Shown here piece after piece: positions 42,136 to 53,293 of a stretch of DNA of 64,000 bases. The stretch lies in contig NC_059409.1 of assembly GCF_905220565.1 (NCBI RefSeq), positions 15,742,549 through 15,806,548 of the forward strand. The letters are read 5' to 3'. The stretch comes from Melitaea cinxia. Taxonomy: Eukaryota > Arthropoda > Insecta > Lepidoptera > Nymphalidae. The notes below the pieces were generated by a model. That model saw only the letters and a list, made by a program, of their open reading frames with translations. It was not told where the DNA came from and made no database searches. The position numbers were made by a program, and so were the translations under genes. Position 1 is the stretch's first letter. Every line of letters starts with the position of its first letter.

Positions 42136-42837
42136 ATATACTTTACTGCACATTTAAATAAAGGTTATATAAATATAAATAAGTAAAAAGGAATATATAA
42201 CAATTGTATATACATCTACATTATACACATACGTGGCACAGGACGAAATCTATAGGAGAATATCTATCCTACTGATTGGTCATTGAGTGTAAAGCTTATT
42301 ATTATATTCAGTAAGGCGGACTTAAAACACAACACCCTTATTTACCACCCAACCTTAAAACATGCAGGAAAGAATGTTAGATAGATGTATAAGTGATGGA
42401 AAATGAAATATTGAAAATGAAATATGAAGACAAAAAATTAAAATAATATATTCTTCACATAATTTTTTATTTTCTTTTATTTTATTGCGAATATGGGCAG
42501 TTCATGTTCAGTTGGTTCTGTAAATTTTTGGTTATTTTTATTTTTGTTTTCAATGAGTAAAAGGACAAAATAAAAAATAACTTGAATTAAAAAAACAATT
42601 TGCTAATCTACTTTTATTTGTTTATATGCAGATAGTACTTATAATTGTAATCGGTTGATGTCTGTAGATGAGAAATAGTAAGGAAAGGCTAATAGCAGCG
42701 TTCGTATTATATTTTTTAGAATATTTATCTACCTGTCTGCCTGTATGCTTATTACGGTATCACAAAAAACATCTAAACAAAATTATGCGTATTATTATTT
42801 AATAATTAGTATTATAAGACACTTAATATATATTAAA

Positions 42838-42960
42838 GGCATTGAGCGTTGTCTGAGAGATCGCTACGTAGCGATAACGCTGCCTTTGTACATCACATGT
42901 ATGTTTAAATGGCTTTTTAATGCATTTCGTAGTGTTCGATAAAGCATATTCTGTTCTATT
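42838..42960 (+). mobile_element. LINE 3' UTR-like fragment
   Basis: The stem-forming gatcgctacgtagcgat followed by gcctttgtacat matches the LINE tails at 5885 and 37369. No simple-repeat tail is left. Confidence 0.4.
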
Positions 42961-43654
42961 TTCAGTTACCGTTATTCGTTACTAATATTTTTATATATTT
43001 TAAGACTTAACAGAACACTTTATTTTAGTGATTTTTTTTGTTACTACATCTTAAATAAATACAAAAAACCTCTTAGTAATAATGTCGTCACTAATGCCAC
43101 CTATTACTCGTGACGCTACCTCAAATCAATGAAGATCAATGATGTCTCCTTGACGCGTGTCATCTGTACGCTGTCAATTTGACGTGGGTCATGTCATAAT
43201 CATCATTTTGTCAGCATTATGACGTGTTTGCCGGAGTACTTTAGCACTGGCTGTGATTTTAAGTGAATCTTTTTGCCCGACTGCATCGAGGTTTGAAGGG
43301 GGAGTGATATTTTTTGGCGTGAAAATGTACCTTTTTATAAGTAGAACGAGTACTAATTGATTCGTGTTTTATTAACAAAAATATTCGTTTTAATTTGCCA
43401 CCGCCTATACACTAAAAGTGGGTTATGGTTCTGACTTTTATCTATGAATGTTTCTTAAATATGTTAATGTAAAAAAATAAAGAAAAAAACATGCAAGGAA
43501 TATAAAAAAAAAAACGTGTGCGTCTCGGGAAACCCGACAGAGGTGATAGTTTAAACTAATCTAAGTGATAGTTTTAGGTTATTTGCTCACTGTCAATAGT
43601 ATATGTCTATCGCACTAAATACTTAGTTGCCCGCGTCTGTGTTTCCCGAACGAT

Positions 43655-44150
43655 ACAATCTGGGTGCCTTCAAGGCCAGAGTGAATAGGCTGTTATTAAG
43701 CAGGCATGCTCCACCTTCGACCGCATCGTCACTTAACATCAGGTGAGATTGTGGTCAAATGCCTGCCTATTGTGCTGTGTGGCTACGGCACTAAAGAATT
43801 TAGCCACCCCCTCTCTTCCCGTGGGTGTCGTAAGAGGCGACTAAGGGATAACACAGTTCCACTACCACCTTGGAACTTAAGAAGCCGACCGATGGCGGGA
43901 TAACCATCTAACCGCTGGCTTTGAAATACACAGGCCGAAGACGGGCAGCAGCGTCTTCGGTGCGACAAAGCCAGTACTGCGGTCACCAACCCGCCTGCCC
44001 AGCGTGGTGCTATATACTATGGGCAAAACACATGAGTTCACGTTATTTTTGGCGTAAACTTGTGGAGGCCTATGTCCAGCAGTGGACTGTATAGGCTGTA
44101 ATGATGATGATGATGCCTGCCTATTTGACATAAAAAAAAAGAAAGAAAGG
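43655..44150 (+). pseudogene. LINE ORF2 3' end split by a family C insertion
   Basis: The frame reads RYNLGAFKARVNRLLLSRHA before stopping, then the caggtgagattgtggtcaaa 3' UTR. It resumes after the insertion with a TGACAT and A-rich tail. It belongs to the same LINE family as 19055-19235. Confidence 0.6.
43772..44113 (+). mobile_element. Family C element, full length, 12 bp target-site duplication
   Basis: Flanked by TGCCTGCCTATT at 43760-43771 and 44114-44125, which fixes both ends and gives a 342 bp unit. It begins GTGCTGTGTGGCTACGGCAC (itself able to pair GTGC with GCAC) and ends in a (GATGAT)n tail. The 3' part corresponds to LINE ORF2 C-terminal codons, mutated in this copy. The arrangement fits a short internally deleted LINE derivative mobilised by target-primed reverse transcription. 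Confidence 0.75.
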
Positions 44151-45100
44151 GAACCATCTGTCCGAAATACGGCTAGCACTGTGGGTTAGAGTGAGAGAGG
44201 AGCCTGCCTATCACTGCTGTATGCGTGAGAGAAAGGGATGCCAGACAGACTGGCGCCGTAACGAGTTACCGTAACAAAACGGTTTACCCTCCCATAAGAA
44301 GTTATCACATCAAAAAATATACACATACAAATGAATGAATACAGAACAATATCAGATTGAACACTGTGAGCGCTGAGATTGAACTGGTGACCATCGAACT
44401 AAATGAAATCTTCGTCACAGCCGTGTGTAGCGCACTAGTGTTAGTGCGCTTAACAAGTATATGTTATTTTATAACTTGACAAAAAGTAAAATCTAAGACA
44501 AACATAATAGTCATCATAACATACAAAAAAAAAAACGAATTCAAGTCAACAATCATCATTAATCACAGAAAATGAGGTCTGGATAAAGACTTTTTTTGCA
44601 AAAAAAAAGCATTTTTTGCCACTTCACAGAAACACTTAAACATAAGAGCTCCGCCTCGGGGACACGAACTCGCATAATTTCGCTAAATGGACGACGATTC
44701 GTAAAAATACTAGGTAATCACGGTATCCTTGGAGAAATTAGATTCCGAGAAGAAAAATTTCGGAAAATGAGAATTTGAACCTTCAATAATCGTAGGAATA
44801 CAGAAATGTGTTTTCGATTAATATTTGAGTGAATTCATTTCAAGAAATTCATATTAAATTAGCTTTTCAATGTTTTTTTTTTGTATCATTAAAAAAGCAA
44901 CGACCTGTATACTGACAGTAGATGTTTATTGTAATTTTTTTCAGTTTTCTACGTTTGATATACTTTGATACTTGAGATATGTTTTTTTCTGTCTTCATAA
45001 ACTCAATTTGATCTTTGACGGCCTAAAAGATATCTTTAAAAAAAAATAAAGACTTGATTTCTTCACATAATTTATTCCAACATATTAAAAACGTTGTGTT
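44151..45100. other. Spacer
   Basis: A moderately complex patch at 44160-44290 has no recognised match. The 60-codon frame at 44596-44778 is not called. Confidence 0.35.
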
Positions 45101-45102
45101 AT

Positions 45103-45127
45103 TGATGATGATGATGATGATGATGAT
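45103..45127. repeat. (GAT)n microsatellite
   Basis: Eight GAT units without an attached family C body. It may be the orphan tail of a 5'-truncated insertion. Confidence 0.8.
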
Positions 45128-45165
45128 TTAGTATTATTTATTATTATTGTGATTTTATTATTGTA

Positions 45166-45419
45166 TTAGCTGTGCTCGCGACTTCGTCCACGTGGAATTC
45201 AACAAAATTTATTTTTAAATAAGTTAGACTAAGTTACGCCATACTACATCAGCTATCTGCCAGCGAAAGTCCCTTTAAAATCGGTCCAGTCGTTTCAGAG
45301 ATTAGCCGGAACAAACAGACAGACAGACAAACAAAAATGTTAAAAAGTGTTATATTGATATATATACCGTGTTCCATATGTATTTAGTAAAAAGCGGTAA
45401 TTTTAATATTACAAACAGC
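45166..45419 (-). mobile_element. Helitron-like element, family F (truncated)
   Basis: Starts on the plus strand with ttagctgtgctcgcgacttc (terminal C mutated) and stops at attacaaacagct. The 5' end on the minus strand is missing. Confidence 0.6.
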
Positions 45420-45447
45420 TGAAATAAGGAATTAAAAAATTATTTTA

Positions 45448-45735
45448 ACTGAGGTAGGGCACAGCAGAAAATTTCCTGCTCAAAATATGGAGCAGCCCGA
45501 CTGGGGTTACTGTACCTCGACCTTACAGAAGATCACAGCTAAATAATACTGCTTTCAAGCAGTATTGTGTTCCTGTTGGTGAGTAAGGTGACTAGAGCTC
45601 CTGAAGATTGGATTGAGGATTGGGTTTGCAACGCGCTTGCAATGCTGCTGGTGTTACAGGCGTCCATAAGCTACGGTAATCGCTTACCATCAGGTGAGCT
45701 GTACACTTGTTTGCCGAACCTAGTGATATAAAAAA
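45448..45735 (+). repeat. Family A, reference-quality copy
   Basis: The most complete copy here: actgaggtagggcacagcag through tcgaccttacagaagatcac, agcagtattgtgttcctg and ggtaatcgcttaccatcagg to cctagtgatataaaa, followed by an A-rich tail. No terminal inverted repeats or pol III boxes were found. Confidence 0.75.
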
Positions 45736-47389
45736 AATAAAAAAAAAAGTTTATGGTCTGTTTCATTTGAGAAAATTATGAAGGCTTAAAAAATACCAAT
45801 ACAATGATAGGGATGAGAAATCATCCTTAGCGATTCAAAGTCTTGCTATGATCAAATCAATACTCAATTATCTTTTTAAAATACTACAATAACAAAAAAG
45901 TTTACTGGAGGTACAATTTTAATTTGAAAACTTAAACGATTATTTATACCTAAAAGATGTCCTTTTTCTCATTTAACTTACATAAACAATTAAGGCAAAA
46001 TTCGGTCTTTAAGTATAAAAGTTTTCCCCAAAGATCGTAGTTTCAATTACGAGATCCTTGCTTTATCAACTAAACGAAATTTCCCACTCACATCATTAGG
46101 CCTCTCGTTAAAATTTTACCCTTATGACATTAGCATCAAGTGCTATAATTGCTTGAGTGTTGGATCATATATTAATGACTCTTACGCCCTTGTGATAGAG
46201 TCTATAATTCGCTTAGTATGATGGTGATGATATGTATTCATTAGCTGGGCAAGTCGCGACCTAATTGCACTCCTCTTTGTCTCCCTAAAGCTCTGTTATG
46301 TATGTATGCTACTGTACCCTTTCAGTCGTAAGCAGTATGGGTCACATTCCAAAGACATGCCTGAAGTTAGCCCCTCATAGAAGGAATTGTGACATATTCC
46401 ATTCATGAACAGCGAAATCAGCTAGGTGTGGAGAAGTTAACAAGCGAAATACGGCTTGAATTAAATATGTTGTACCGGTGAGAAACGGTTGTAAATGAGG
46501 GGTAGAATCTGTATTTAGATACTAAAAATTATCAGCGACATCGCTAGTTTTAAATATTTTAGGTAGTAATACAGACTTGGACTTTTCATTATAAAGGAGG
46601 TGGTGAAGAAAAGTTATGAAGTATAATGTTATTTCTTGCACTGTCTACCTCGCTATATGACACTCTCTCATGACCATTGGTTGACTGGAAGAGACATCTT
46701 CTAGGTATAAGTATATCTTTGATATTAACCACATCAATAATTTTACGTATATTCTTTATTTAGTGGAATAAAGTATGATATAATGGACATTTAAATTTTA
46801 AAGTCTGTTTTAAATAAAAAAATAATAATTGTTTATAATATTAGTTATGTATAGCATTAGTCAAAAATCTCACGATGCCTTGAATATCATGATGAACAAA
46901 TATCTTTTTACTAAATCTATCCGAAAGTAAATTATTATTACAACATTAAACTCAACCAAAATCTTCCCTATCTACAGTTCTAACTACTGTGATTTCAGTG
47001 TGTGTACGTATATATATGGCAAAATACGATAATTTAATGTGTGAGTAAATTAGACTTATCACCAAACACGAAATTACCTTCTTGATGATGATGAACTTTG
47101 CGACATGAAATATTGCCTCGTAACATTTTTCATAGCGTCATAAATATAACAGATTAACTCGTTACTGTAGGTAAAGATTGATAACTTCACTTAGTTAGAC
47201 ATAAAAATTTACTATAAGATTTTTTTTACATAATCCAGAAACATAAATTTTAATCAATATTTTTTAGAAGTTTTGCATGGCATGTTGTTTTTCGACCTTT
47301 GCCTGATCCAAACGAGACGAAAAAGAAACCGGTATTATTTTTAAAAAATAGTCGTAGAAATTATGGACCATCTTTTAGAAAATGATCGC
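45736..47389. other. Long AT-rich stretch
   Basis: A GC-richer patch at 46250-46480 has no open frame or known repeat. A LINE-tail-like snippet lies at about 46675-46700. Nothing else was seen. Confidence 0.4.
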
Positions 47390-47670
47390 TTCAGCCTGTA
47401 ATATTCCACCACTGGGCATAGGCCTCTTTCCCCATGTAGGAGAAGGATCAGAGCTTAATCCACCATGCTGCTCCAATGCGGGTTAGCGGATATATTCCCT
47501 ACTGTGAGTAACGCCTTAAACGTAACGTAACGTTGTAACGCTATCAGGTGTACATGATAACAACCGGGACTGATGGCTTAACGTGCTCTCCGAGGCATGG
47601 TGGGGAGACCCACAAGGACTGCACAAACACCCAGACCACGGCAAACACCTGTATGGCCAATGCAAATGAA
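47390..47670 (-). mobile_element. tRNA-derived SINE, family B (head missing)
   Basis: Runs cttcagcctgtaatattcca to cacctgtatggccaatgcaa. A ~25 bp insertion of ACGTAACG-type repeats sits between gagtaacg and gctatcagg. The tRNA head is absent. Confidence 0.65.
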
Positions 47671-48227
47671 ATGAAAAAATGATCAACCAATTAAAATGTC
47701 AAAATTTAATCATCATCAATTAAATCAAAAAACAATTAATATTTACTGCGTTAAATAAAAGAATTTAAATTATTATTTAGTGCTATGTATCAAAAAAATG
47801 TTTATATAAAAATATACAAATTAAGTTTGATATAAAGACAGTCTAAAGTTTATGTATATTTATGAAAACGCCAAATGTATTTGTAACTTTCAAATGATAT
47901 TGTGATTATATCGGCAACATGGTTCCCACCCGCGGAAGAACAAAACACTTTCTCGGTCCTAAACACACAATTATTTACATGTTACAAAAATAACGCAAAT
48001 ATTATACACTCTTATTGCCCGTAGTTTTTGTCATGTATTTACTTAACCTATACGAAAAGGCAGTACAGTCCTAGTAAACACAACCTTTTCTGTGGCGGAG
48101 AAGCAAAAAATACATTTGAACTTCGGTAGTTGTCTTACGCAACGAGTAACTTGTTTAATTCGTAACACCTTTGTATTAGAAGACCTCAGACAGATAAATA
48201 GCAGATAAACTTAATAAAAAAAGTGTG
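47671..48227. other. AT-rich spacer
   Basis: Nothing recognised. Confidence 0.4.
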
Positions 48228-48500
48228 CTTTTTTTATATAACTAGGTCAGCAAAATAGCGTAAGGCTCACCTGATGGTAAGCGATAACCTTAGCTTATAG
48301 ACGTCTGCAACACCAGAAGTATCGCAAGTTCGTTGCCTACCCTATCCCCAATCCCCCCAGGAGCTCTGGTCACCTTACTTACGAACAGAAACACAATACT
48401 GCTTGTAAATAGTATTGTAGCTGTGGTCTTCTGTAAGGTTGGGGACCCCAGTCCGGCTGCTCCATATTTTGAGCAGGAAATTTCCTTCTGCTTCTTAAGT
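48228..48500 (-). repeat. Family A copy
   Basis: From actaggtcagcaaaatagcg to gagcaggaaatttccttctg. The overlapping frames on both strands are by-products of the repeat. Confidence 0.65.
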
Positions 48501-48531
48501 TGTGCTTTAGACCACACAAGTGAAGTAAAAC

Positions 48532-48638
48532 TTGCGAAACGTAACTCTCTCTCTTTCTCTATTCTATCTTCACTTACTTATATCTCCCTCTCAAATTCCG
48601 TTCGCCTCAGCCCATCACACTTTTCGTAACGCTCTCGT
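48532..48638 (-). repeat. Low-copy repeat, partner at 28552
   Basis: On the reverse strand it reads aaaagtgtgatgggctgagg, then gaacggaatttgagagggag and gagagttacgtttcgc. This parallels 28552-28645 with scattered substitutions. Confidence 0.5.
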
Positions 48639-49107
48639 CATATATTCACAAGCTTACTTTCCAAGTCAAGTATGCGTAAATAAGTTTTACTTAAATAACA
48701 TTCATTAATAATGTTGCTGATTTTTCTCCGAGTTTTAAATAAAATCCAAAAATCTGTTTGTACTTAAAATTTAAATATTCAACAATTTATTAAGAGATCT
48801 CTATTAGAAGTTTCCCTAATCTAGAAAATAGAAAATCCAAAGAACCCTATGCTGATCCCTTAGTGTGTTGAAGCATTTTGGCGGCTGATCATGAAAATTA
48901 AAGGAAAAGACTGGCTTTAAGATCCAAAAGAAGCAAGCGGGAACCGCTTAATAATAAACGTAACACAAGGCGTTTTCTACGGAAGTGAACCCGTATGTCG
49001 AAGTAGTTACTTCACTCACACTTCAGCCTATCGCAGTCCTATGTTCTATTTGAATTAAGCTGTTTTTAATTTTGATTTTGTTTTTAAAACCCACAAAATC
49101 CAAGTCA
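48639..49107. other. Spacer
   Basis: No repeat or frame was recognised. Confidence 0.35.
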
Positions 49108-49235
49108 GTTAGTTCAGTCTATTGCAGTCCACTGCTGGACATAGGCCTCCCTAAGTTCGCGCCAGACTTTCCGGTTTTCCGCAATCCTCATCCAGCCTAC
49201 ACCGGCAATCTTACGTAGATCGTCGGTCAACAGCC
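49108..49235 (-). pseudogene. LINE ORF2 3' end fragment (family D)
   Basis: The complement of the fragment at 5545. The reverse strand again gives DLRKIAGVGWMRIAEN, then KVWRELREAY, before a TGA in tgcaatagactga. Confidence 0.65.
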
Positions 49236-50285
49236 CCTTGATAGTAGAAAAAAAGACATCCAAACTGGGATGAAATTTTTGGACAAATTATAAATATCCA
49301 TCTTAACAACATTCACTACCTAAATAAATAATCTAAGCACTCTTATAAAATATAAGCATTCTTTCTGTCAAATATTTCAGGGCCGCTGCGTAAAATATTT
49401 CTACCATTTACGAATACTAATTGCCGTATAATTTGGAAAGAATTTAAAATAAACAAATTGTTCTAGAGTGCTTCGTAATGTGACAGGTGAAACTTTAGGT
49501 TGATTGCCAGTCAAGTTTTCCTGGCCGTACGAATAACAGATGTTTTTCTTTTGTTCGTTTAATTTTAAAGAAATGTAATGGAATTTGCTTCTTCACGATT
49601 CAGCCTGTAAAATCCCACCGCTGGGCAAAGTCGCTTACTCGTTTTTAGCAGTATAAATCTCCAAAAAATAAACATTATTTTTATACAACCGAGTCAAGTG
49701 GCAAGTAATTTCAAGTGAGTGCCAGATTAATACATCACAATGTCACCTAAAAAGATTTACCGGCCTCGTAATATAACTGAAGTCTTTCCCCTGTCAGCTT
49801 TTCGGTAATGTACATTTTTACCAATTTTTAACGGAAAAAAAATTATTTCAACTAAATATATGTTAGGGTATAAATATCTATTTATTTATTAGTAAAAGGA
49901 TGATATAGATTACAAAAACGTCTTTGTAAGTCTATTTGGGAATAGAAAGACACGCAAGGTTAAAAAAAAAAACAAAAATCCTGAATAACAACAGTGTTTT
50001 AAAGTATGCATAATCAAATAAGCTTAGCCCTGACAAATATTAGTGGATATATTTTATTAAAAACGATTTCTAGACAAAATAAGCTCTAATATAAACCAAT
50101 CTTTTTATAATCGTTAAATTAAGAATTTTAAACAATAATTTAAATCAAAAAACAAATAATGAACGAGGTGAATTATTTGTTTGTAACTTTTTTCATCAGA
50201 TTTTTAATTTGAAAAGTTATTTCAATTTTAAAATCAAGTTTCATTTGTATTATTTCAAAAGACTAAACATACTTTAGAGCTTACA
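49236..50285. other. AT-rich spacer
   Basis: Contains only a family B edge at about 49600-49630 (cagcctgtaaaatcccaccg). Confidence 0.4.
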
Positions 50286-50562
50286 ATCATGGGGTTGGTC
50301 ACAGCAGGCGATATCCTGCTCAAAATCTGGAGCAAACTGACTTGGAAAGTACCTTAACCTTACAGAAGATCAGAGCAAAATAGCACTGCTTTGAAGCGGT
50401 GTTGTGTTCCTGTGGTAAGGTGACCAGAGCTCCTAGGGAGATTGTGGGTAGATTTTTTAACGCGCTTGCACTGCTTCCTGTGTTGCAGGCGTCAATAAGC
50501 TACGGCTATCGCTTACTATCAGGTGAGCAATGTGCTTGTTTGCCGAACTAGTTTTAATTAAA
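50286..50562 (+). repeat. Family A copy, diverged
   Basis: The sequence gttggtcacagcaggcgata, then ccttacagaagatcagagc, then cggctatcgcttactatcag. The 3' edge has changed to cgaactagttttaatt. Confidence 0.6.
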
Positions 50563-51347
50563 AAAAGACCTACATTTACTAGGAGCTAATTGAAATGTTT
50601 ATAAAACAAAATCTAGTTATCATTATTACAAAATCAAATTCAATCAAATCTTAAATAGTCATTTTAAAAGTTAAATATTACATTTGTTTTAAATAATTAA
50701 TTACAGTTAAAAGTGAAGCTATCATCGATTCCGAGGATAGATTCTGCGGAGAAAAATTGGCACACACGCGCATATATTTAATGAACTCACCTGCGAAACT
50801 AAAAAATGTATTAAAAGTAAAAGTAATGTATTAAAAGAGGTCTTAATCCGGTAAAATTATTTCACAAAACATAAGTAAATTCAACTCTTTAATAAAATCA
50901 GGACATTTTAAAAGAAGTCTTAGTCTAAGTGTGTTTATATGGCGAATAAAAATGTAATATGCTTTTAAGGTTCAAGCACCCCTGAAACTATATTATGTTA
51001 AGCGGCTTAACAGCTTAACCAGTCACGGAGCTAAGTAGACTTATTTATCAGAAATATGTACCTACACACCTATATTATGGAAATTGAAAGATTTCAAGCT
51101 TATATGAATCTTGACTGCTGTAATGTAAAAAAAAAAAATGAGTTTATTCTTGTGAGCGCTCTTATTAATGTAATTAGTGTCTAGTTTCTGTATGAGGAAA
51201 ACGATTCGTTAACGAAACTTACCTTTCAAACTTATCCTGATATAAGTTTTTTGGTAATTAATTGTTGAATATTATAAAACTCTTAGGAGCACAAAGTAGT
51301 AATCAGAAACATTAATGGATGAAGGTATATTAGAAATTTATATTGAA
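50563..51347. other. AT-rich spacer
   Basis: Nothing recognised. Confidence 0.4.
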
Positions 51348-51590
51348 GTAAGCGTTTACCGTAGCCGATAGACGCTTGCAAGACCAGAAGCGTCGCAATC
51401 ATGTTGCTAACCCCAATCCTCCCCAGGATCTCTGGTCACCTTACTTACCACAGGAACATAACAATGCTTGAAAGCAGTATTATTTAGCTGTGATCTTCTG
51501 TAAGGTCGAGGGACTTCCCCAGTCGGGCTGCTCCAGATTTTAAGCCGGATATTATATCCTGCTGTACCCTACCTTAGTTACAGCTTTTAG
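51348..51590 (-). repeat. Family A copy
   Basis: From gtaagcgtttaccgtagccg to ctgctgtaccctaccttagt. The outer 3' edge is missing. Confidence 0.6.
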
Positions 51591-52450
51591 TTAATAAAAC
51601 ATATAGATATAACATACCTTATACATTTCTTTCATCGAAGATCGGAATTTGCAGTTCCAGAAGTCACCATGTTATAATAGCGTCTCAGAAAATTCTCTAC
51701 GCGTTCCAAAATATGTCACGTACGTATGAGAGAAAAATGCTTTCAAATACTGAAATGAAATCTCAACAAAGGGACCTTGAATTCTCTTAGCACGATGTCA
51801 GAATGAAAGCGACGAGGAAATACGGCCATTGAGTAATTCAGATCCGGTGCAATGACTAGAAGCATCCAAATAAAATATTTTTTTTCATATTTAACTCGAT
51901 ATATTCGGAAGGAGAATTTAGGGAGGGTAGACGCCGTTGAGTCACGATACATACGAGCTCCGTGTTTATTGTGGATTATAAAATATAAACAGTGCTATTC
52001 AATATAAAATCTAAGTGCAGTGCAATTATAAATAAATGACTATTAATATATAATGTGGACAAAAGACCAAATTAGTGAATAACCATCTAAATACATGCAA
52101 TAAAGTGAAGTGAAAAAACGTCATTACTAGACTACCAGTGACTTTTCTCCGCACAAAAATTTGTTCGCAACATTCAATATTCTACAAAAAATTATAAGAA
52201 GTGCAAAAGTGACAATATACATCATTAAAGTGAATAAATAGACCTAACGAATAATATAATATATAACTGCAAAAATAGAAAATATTTCAATATCGATCAA
52301 GGAAACAGCGTCATCTAGAGGATTCACTGAAAATCGCTTAGCTCGCCATACCTGTTCCGCTGCTAGTATCTAACCCTACCAACAGAGGGCAGCATAAGTA
52401 CCAAAATAAACGAATATTTTTGTAAATCGCAAAACAATACCATTCTAATC

Positions 52451-53278
52451 ATGGAAGAAGTTATGAAAATGCTCCAAAAAATACAAAAAGAACTAGATGA
52501 ACAAAAAACGACTATCGTCCAATCAGCCGTAAATGTTACAAAACAAGTTACGCAAAACATAAATCTCACACTAGAAGAAAAATTTAAAATAATTGAGGAA
52601 AAACATGATTACCTTAATGAAAAGTTGGAAAACCAAGAGAAAAGATTGTACTTCCTGGAAAAACAGTCAAGAAAGAGGAACATAGTAATATTTGGCTTGC
52701 CGGAGACAGAAACATCTTATGAGAATTTAGAAAATAACATTATGAACTTCTTAAATCACTATTTATCAATAGGACTGGAGAGTAGAGACATACAAGAAGC
52801 TAGAAGGATAGGGAAGAAAGGAGTAAAGCCTCGGCCGATTACTGTAACATTTACTACACTGGGTACAAAAATAAAAATTTTTAAACAGAGAAAACTATTA
52901 GAAGATACCGCTTATTATATAAAAGAAGACTTCCCACGGCACATTTTAGAAAAAAGAATGGAATTACAAGAACAAGTAAAATTAGAAAGAGAGAAAGGAA
53001 ACTACGCCACCATCAGGTATGACAAATTGATAATACGCCACAAAACCGCAGAAGTATCAGATACAAAGAAAAGAACTCTACCAACATCACCGGATGATCA
53101 TAATCCTTCACGAACAAAACAAAGAACACAAGTTAACAAGAAGAACAAAACTCAAACAGGGCTACAGAGATCGTCAAGTTTGTCAGAAGGAGCTCTCAAA
53201 CCAGGAATACTCGGTTTTTTTACTAATAAAAACCCTGAAAACTTACCAAACGAACAAGGCAACAACATTAAATTATAG
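52451..53278 (+). CDS. LINE ORF1 protein (coiled coil, RNA-binding type)
   Basis: An intact 275-residue frame. Residues ~1-80 are a charged heptad-rich coiled coil (MEEVMKMLQKIQKELDEQK, then KLENQEKRLYFLEKQS). Residues ~80-135 (RKRNIVIFGLPE, then a helix) look like the RRM-like domain of L1-type ORF1 (transposase 22 family). Residues ~135-195 (ARRIGKKGVKPRPITVTF, then the FPRHILEKR segment) fit its C-terminal domain. The tail is basic and Thr/Ser-rich. No CCHC zinc knuckle is present. Such proteins form trimers that coat the element RNA. The stop lies 15 bases before the ORF2 start. The ATG follows an in-frame non-coding leader and is the first usable one. Confidence 0.8.
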   Translation: MEEVMKMLQKIQKELDEQKTTIVQSAVNVTKQVTQNINLTLEEKFKIIEEKHDYLNEKLENQEKRLYFLEKQSRKRNIVIFGLPETETSYENLENNIMNFLNHYLSIGLESRDIQEARRIGKKGVKPRPITVTFTTLGTKIKIFKQRKLLEDTAYYIKEDFPRHILEKRMELQEQVKLEREKGNYATIRYDKLIIRHKTAEVSDTKKRTLPTSPDDHNPSRTKQRTQVNKKNKTQTGLQRSSSLSEGALKPGILGFFTNKNPENLPNEQGNNIKL

Positions 53279-53293
53279 CGACTACCCTCTCAC

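Larger units (their letters stand above)
41531..43654. other. Long AT-rich stretch
   Basis: Holds a decayed family B head near 42043-42135 and a LINE-tail-like block near 42838-42895 (agagatcgctacgtagcgat, then cctttgtacatcac). Otherwise nothing was recognised over 2 kb. Confidence 0.4.

Noticed and set aside
51743..51952. 69-codon minus-strand frame just upstream of the LINE
   Set aside because: No domain and no second copy. It probably occurs by chance near the element's 5' boundary.
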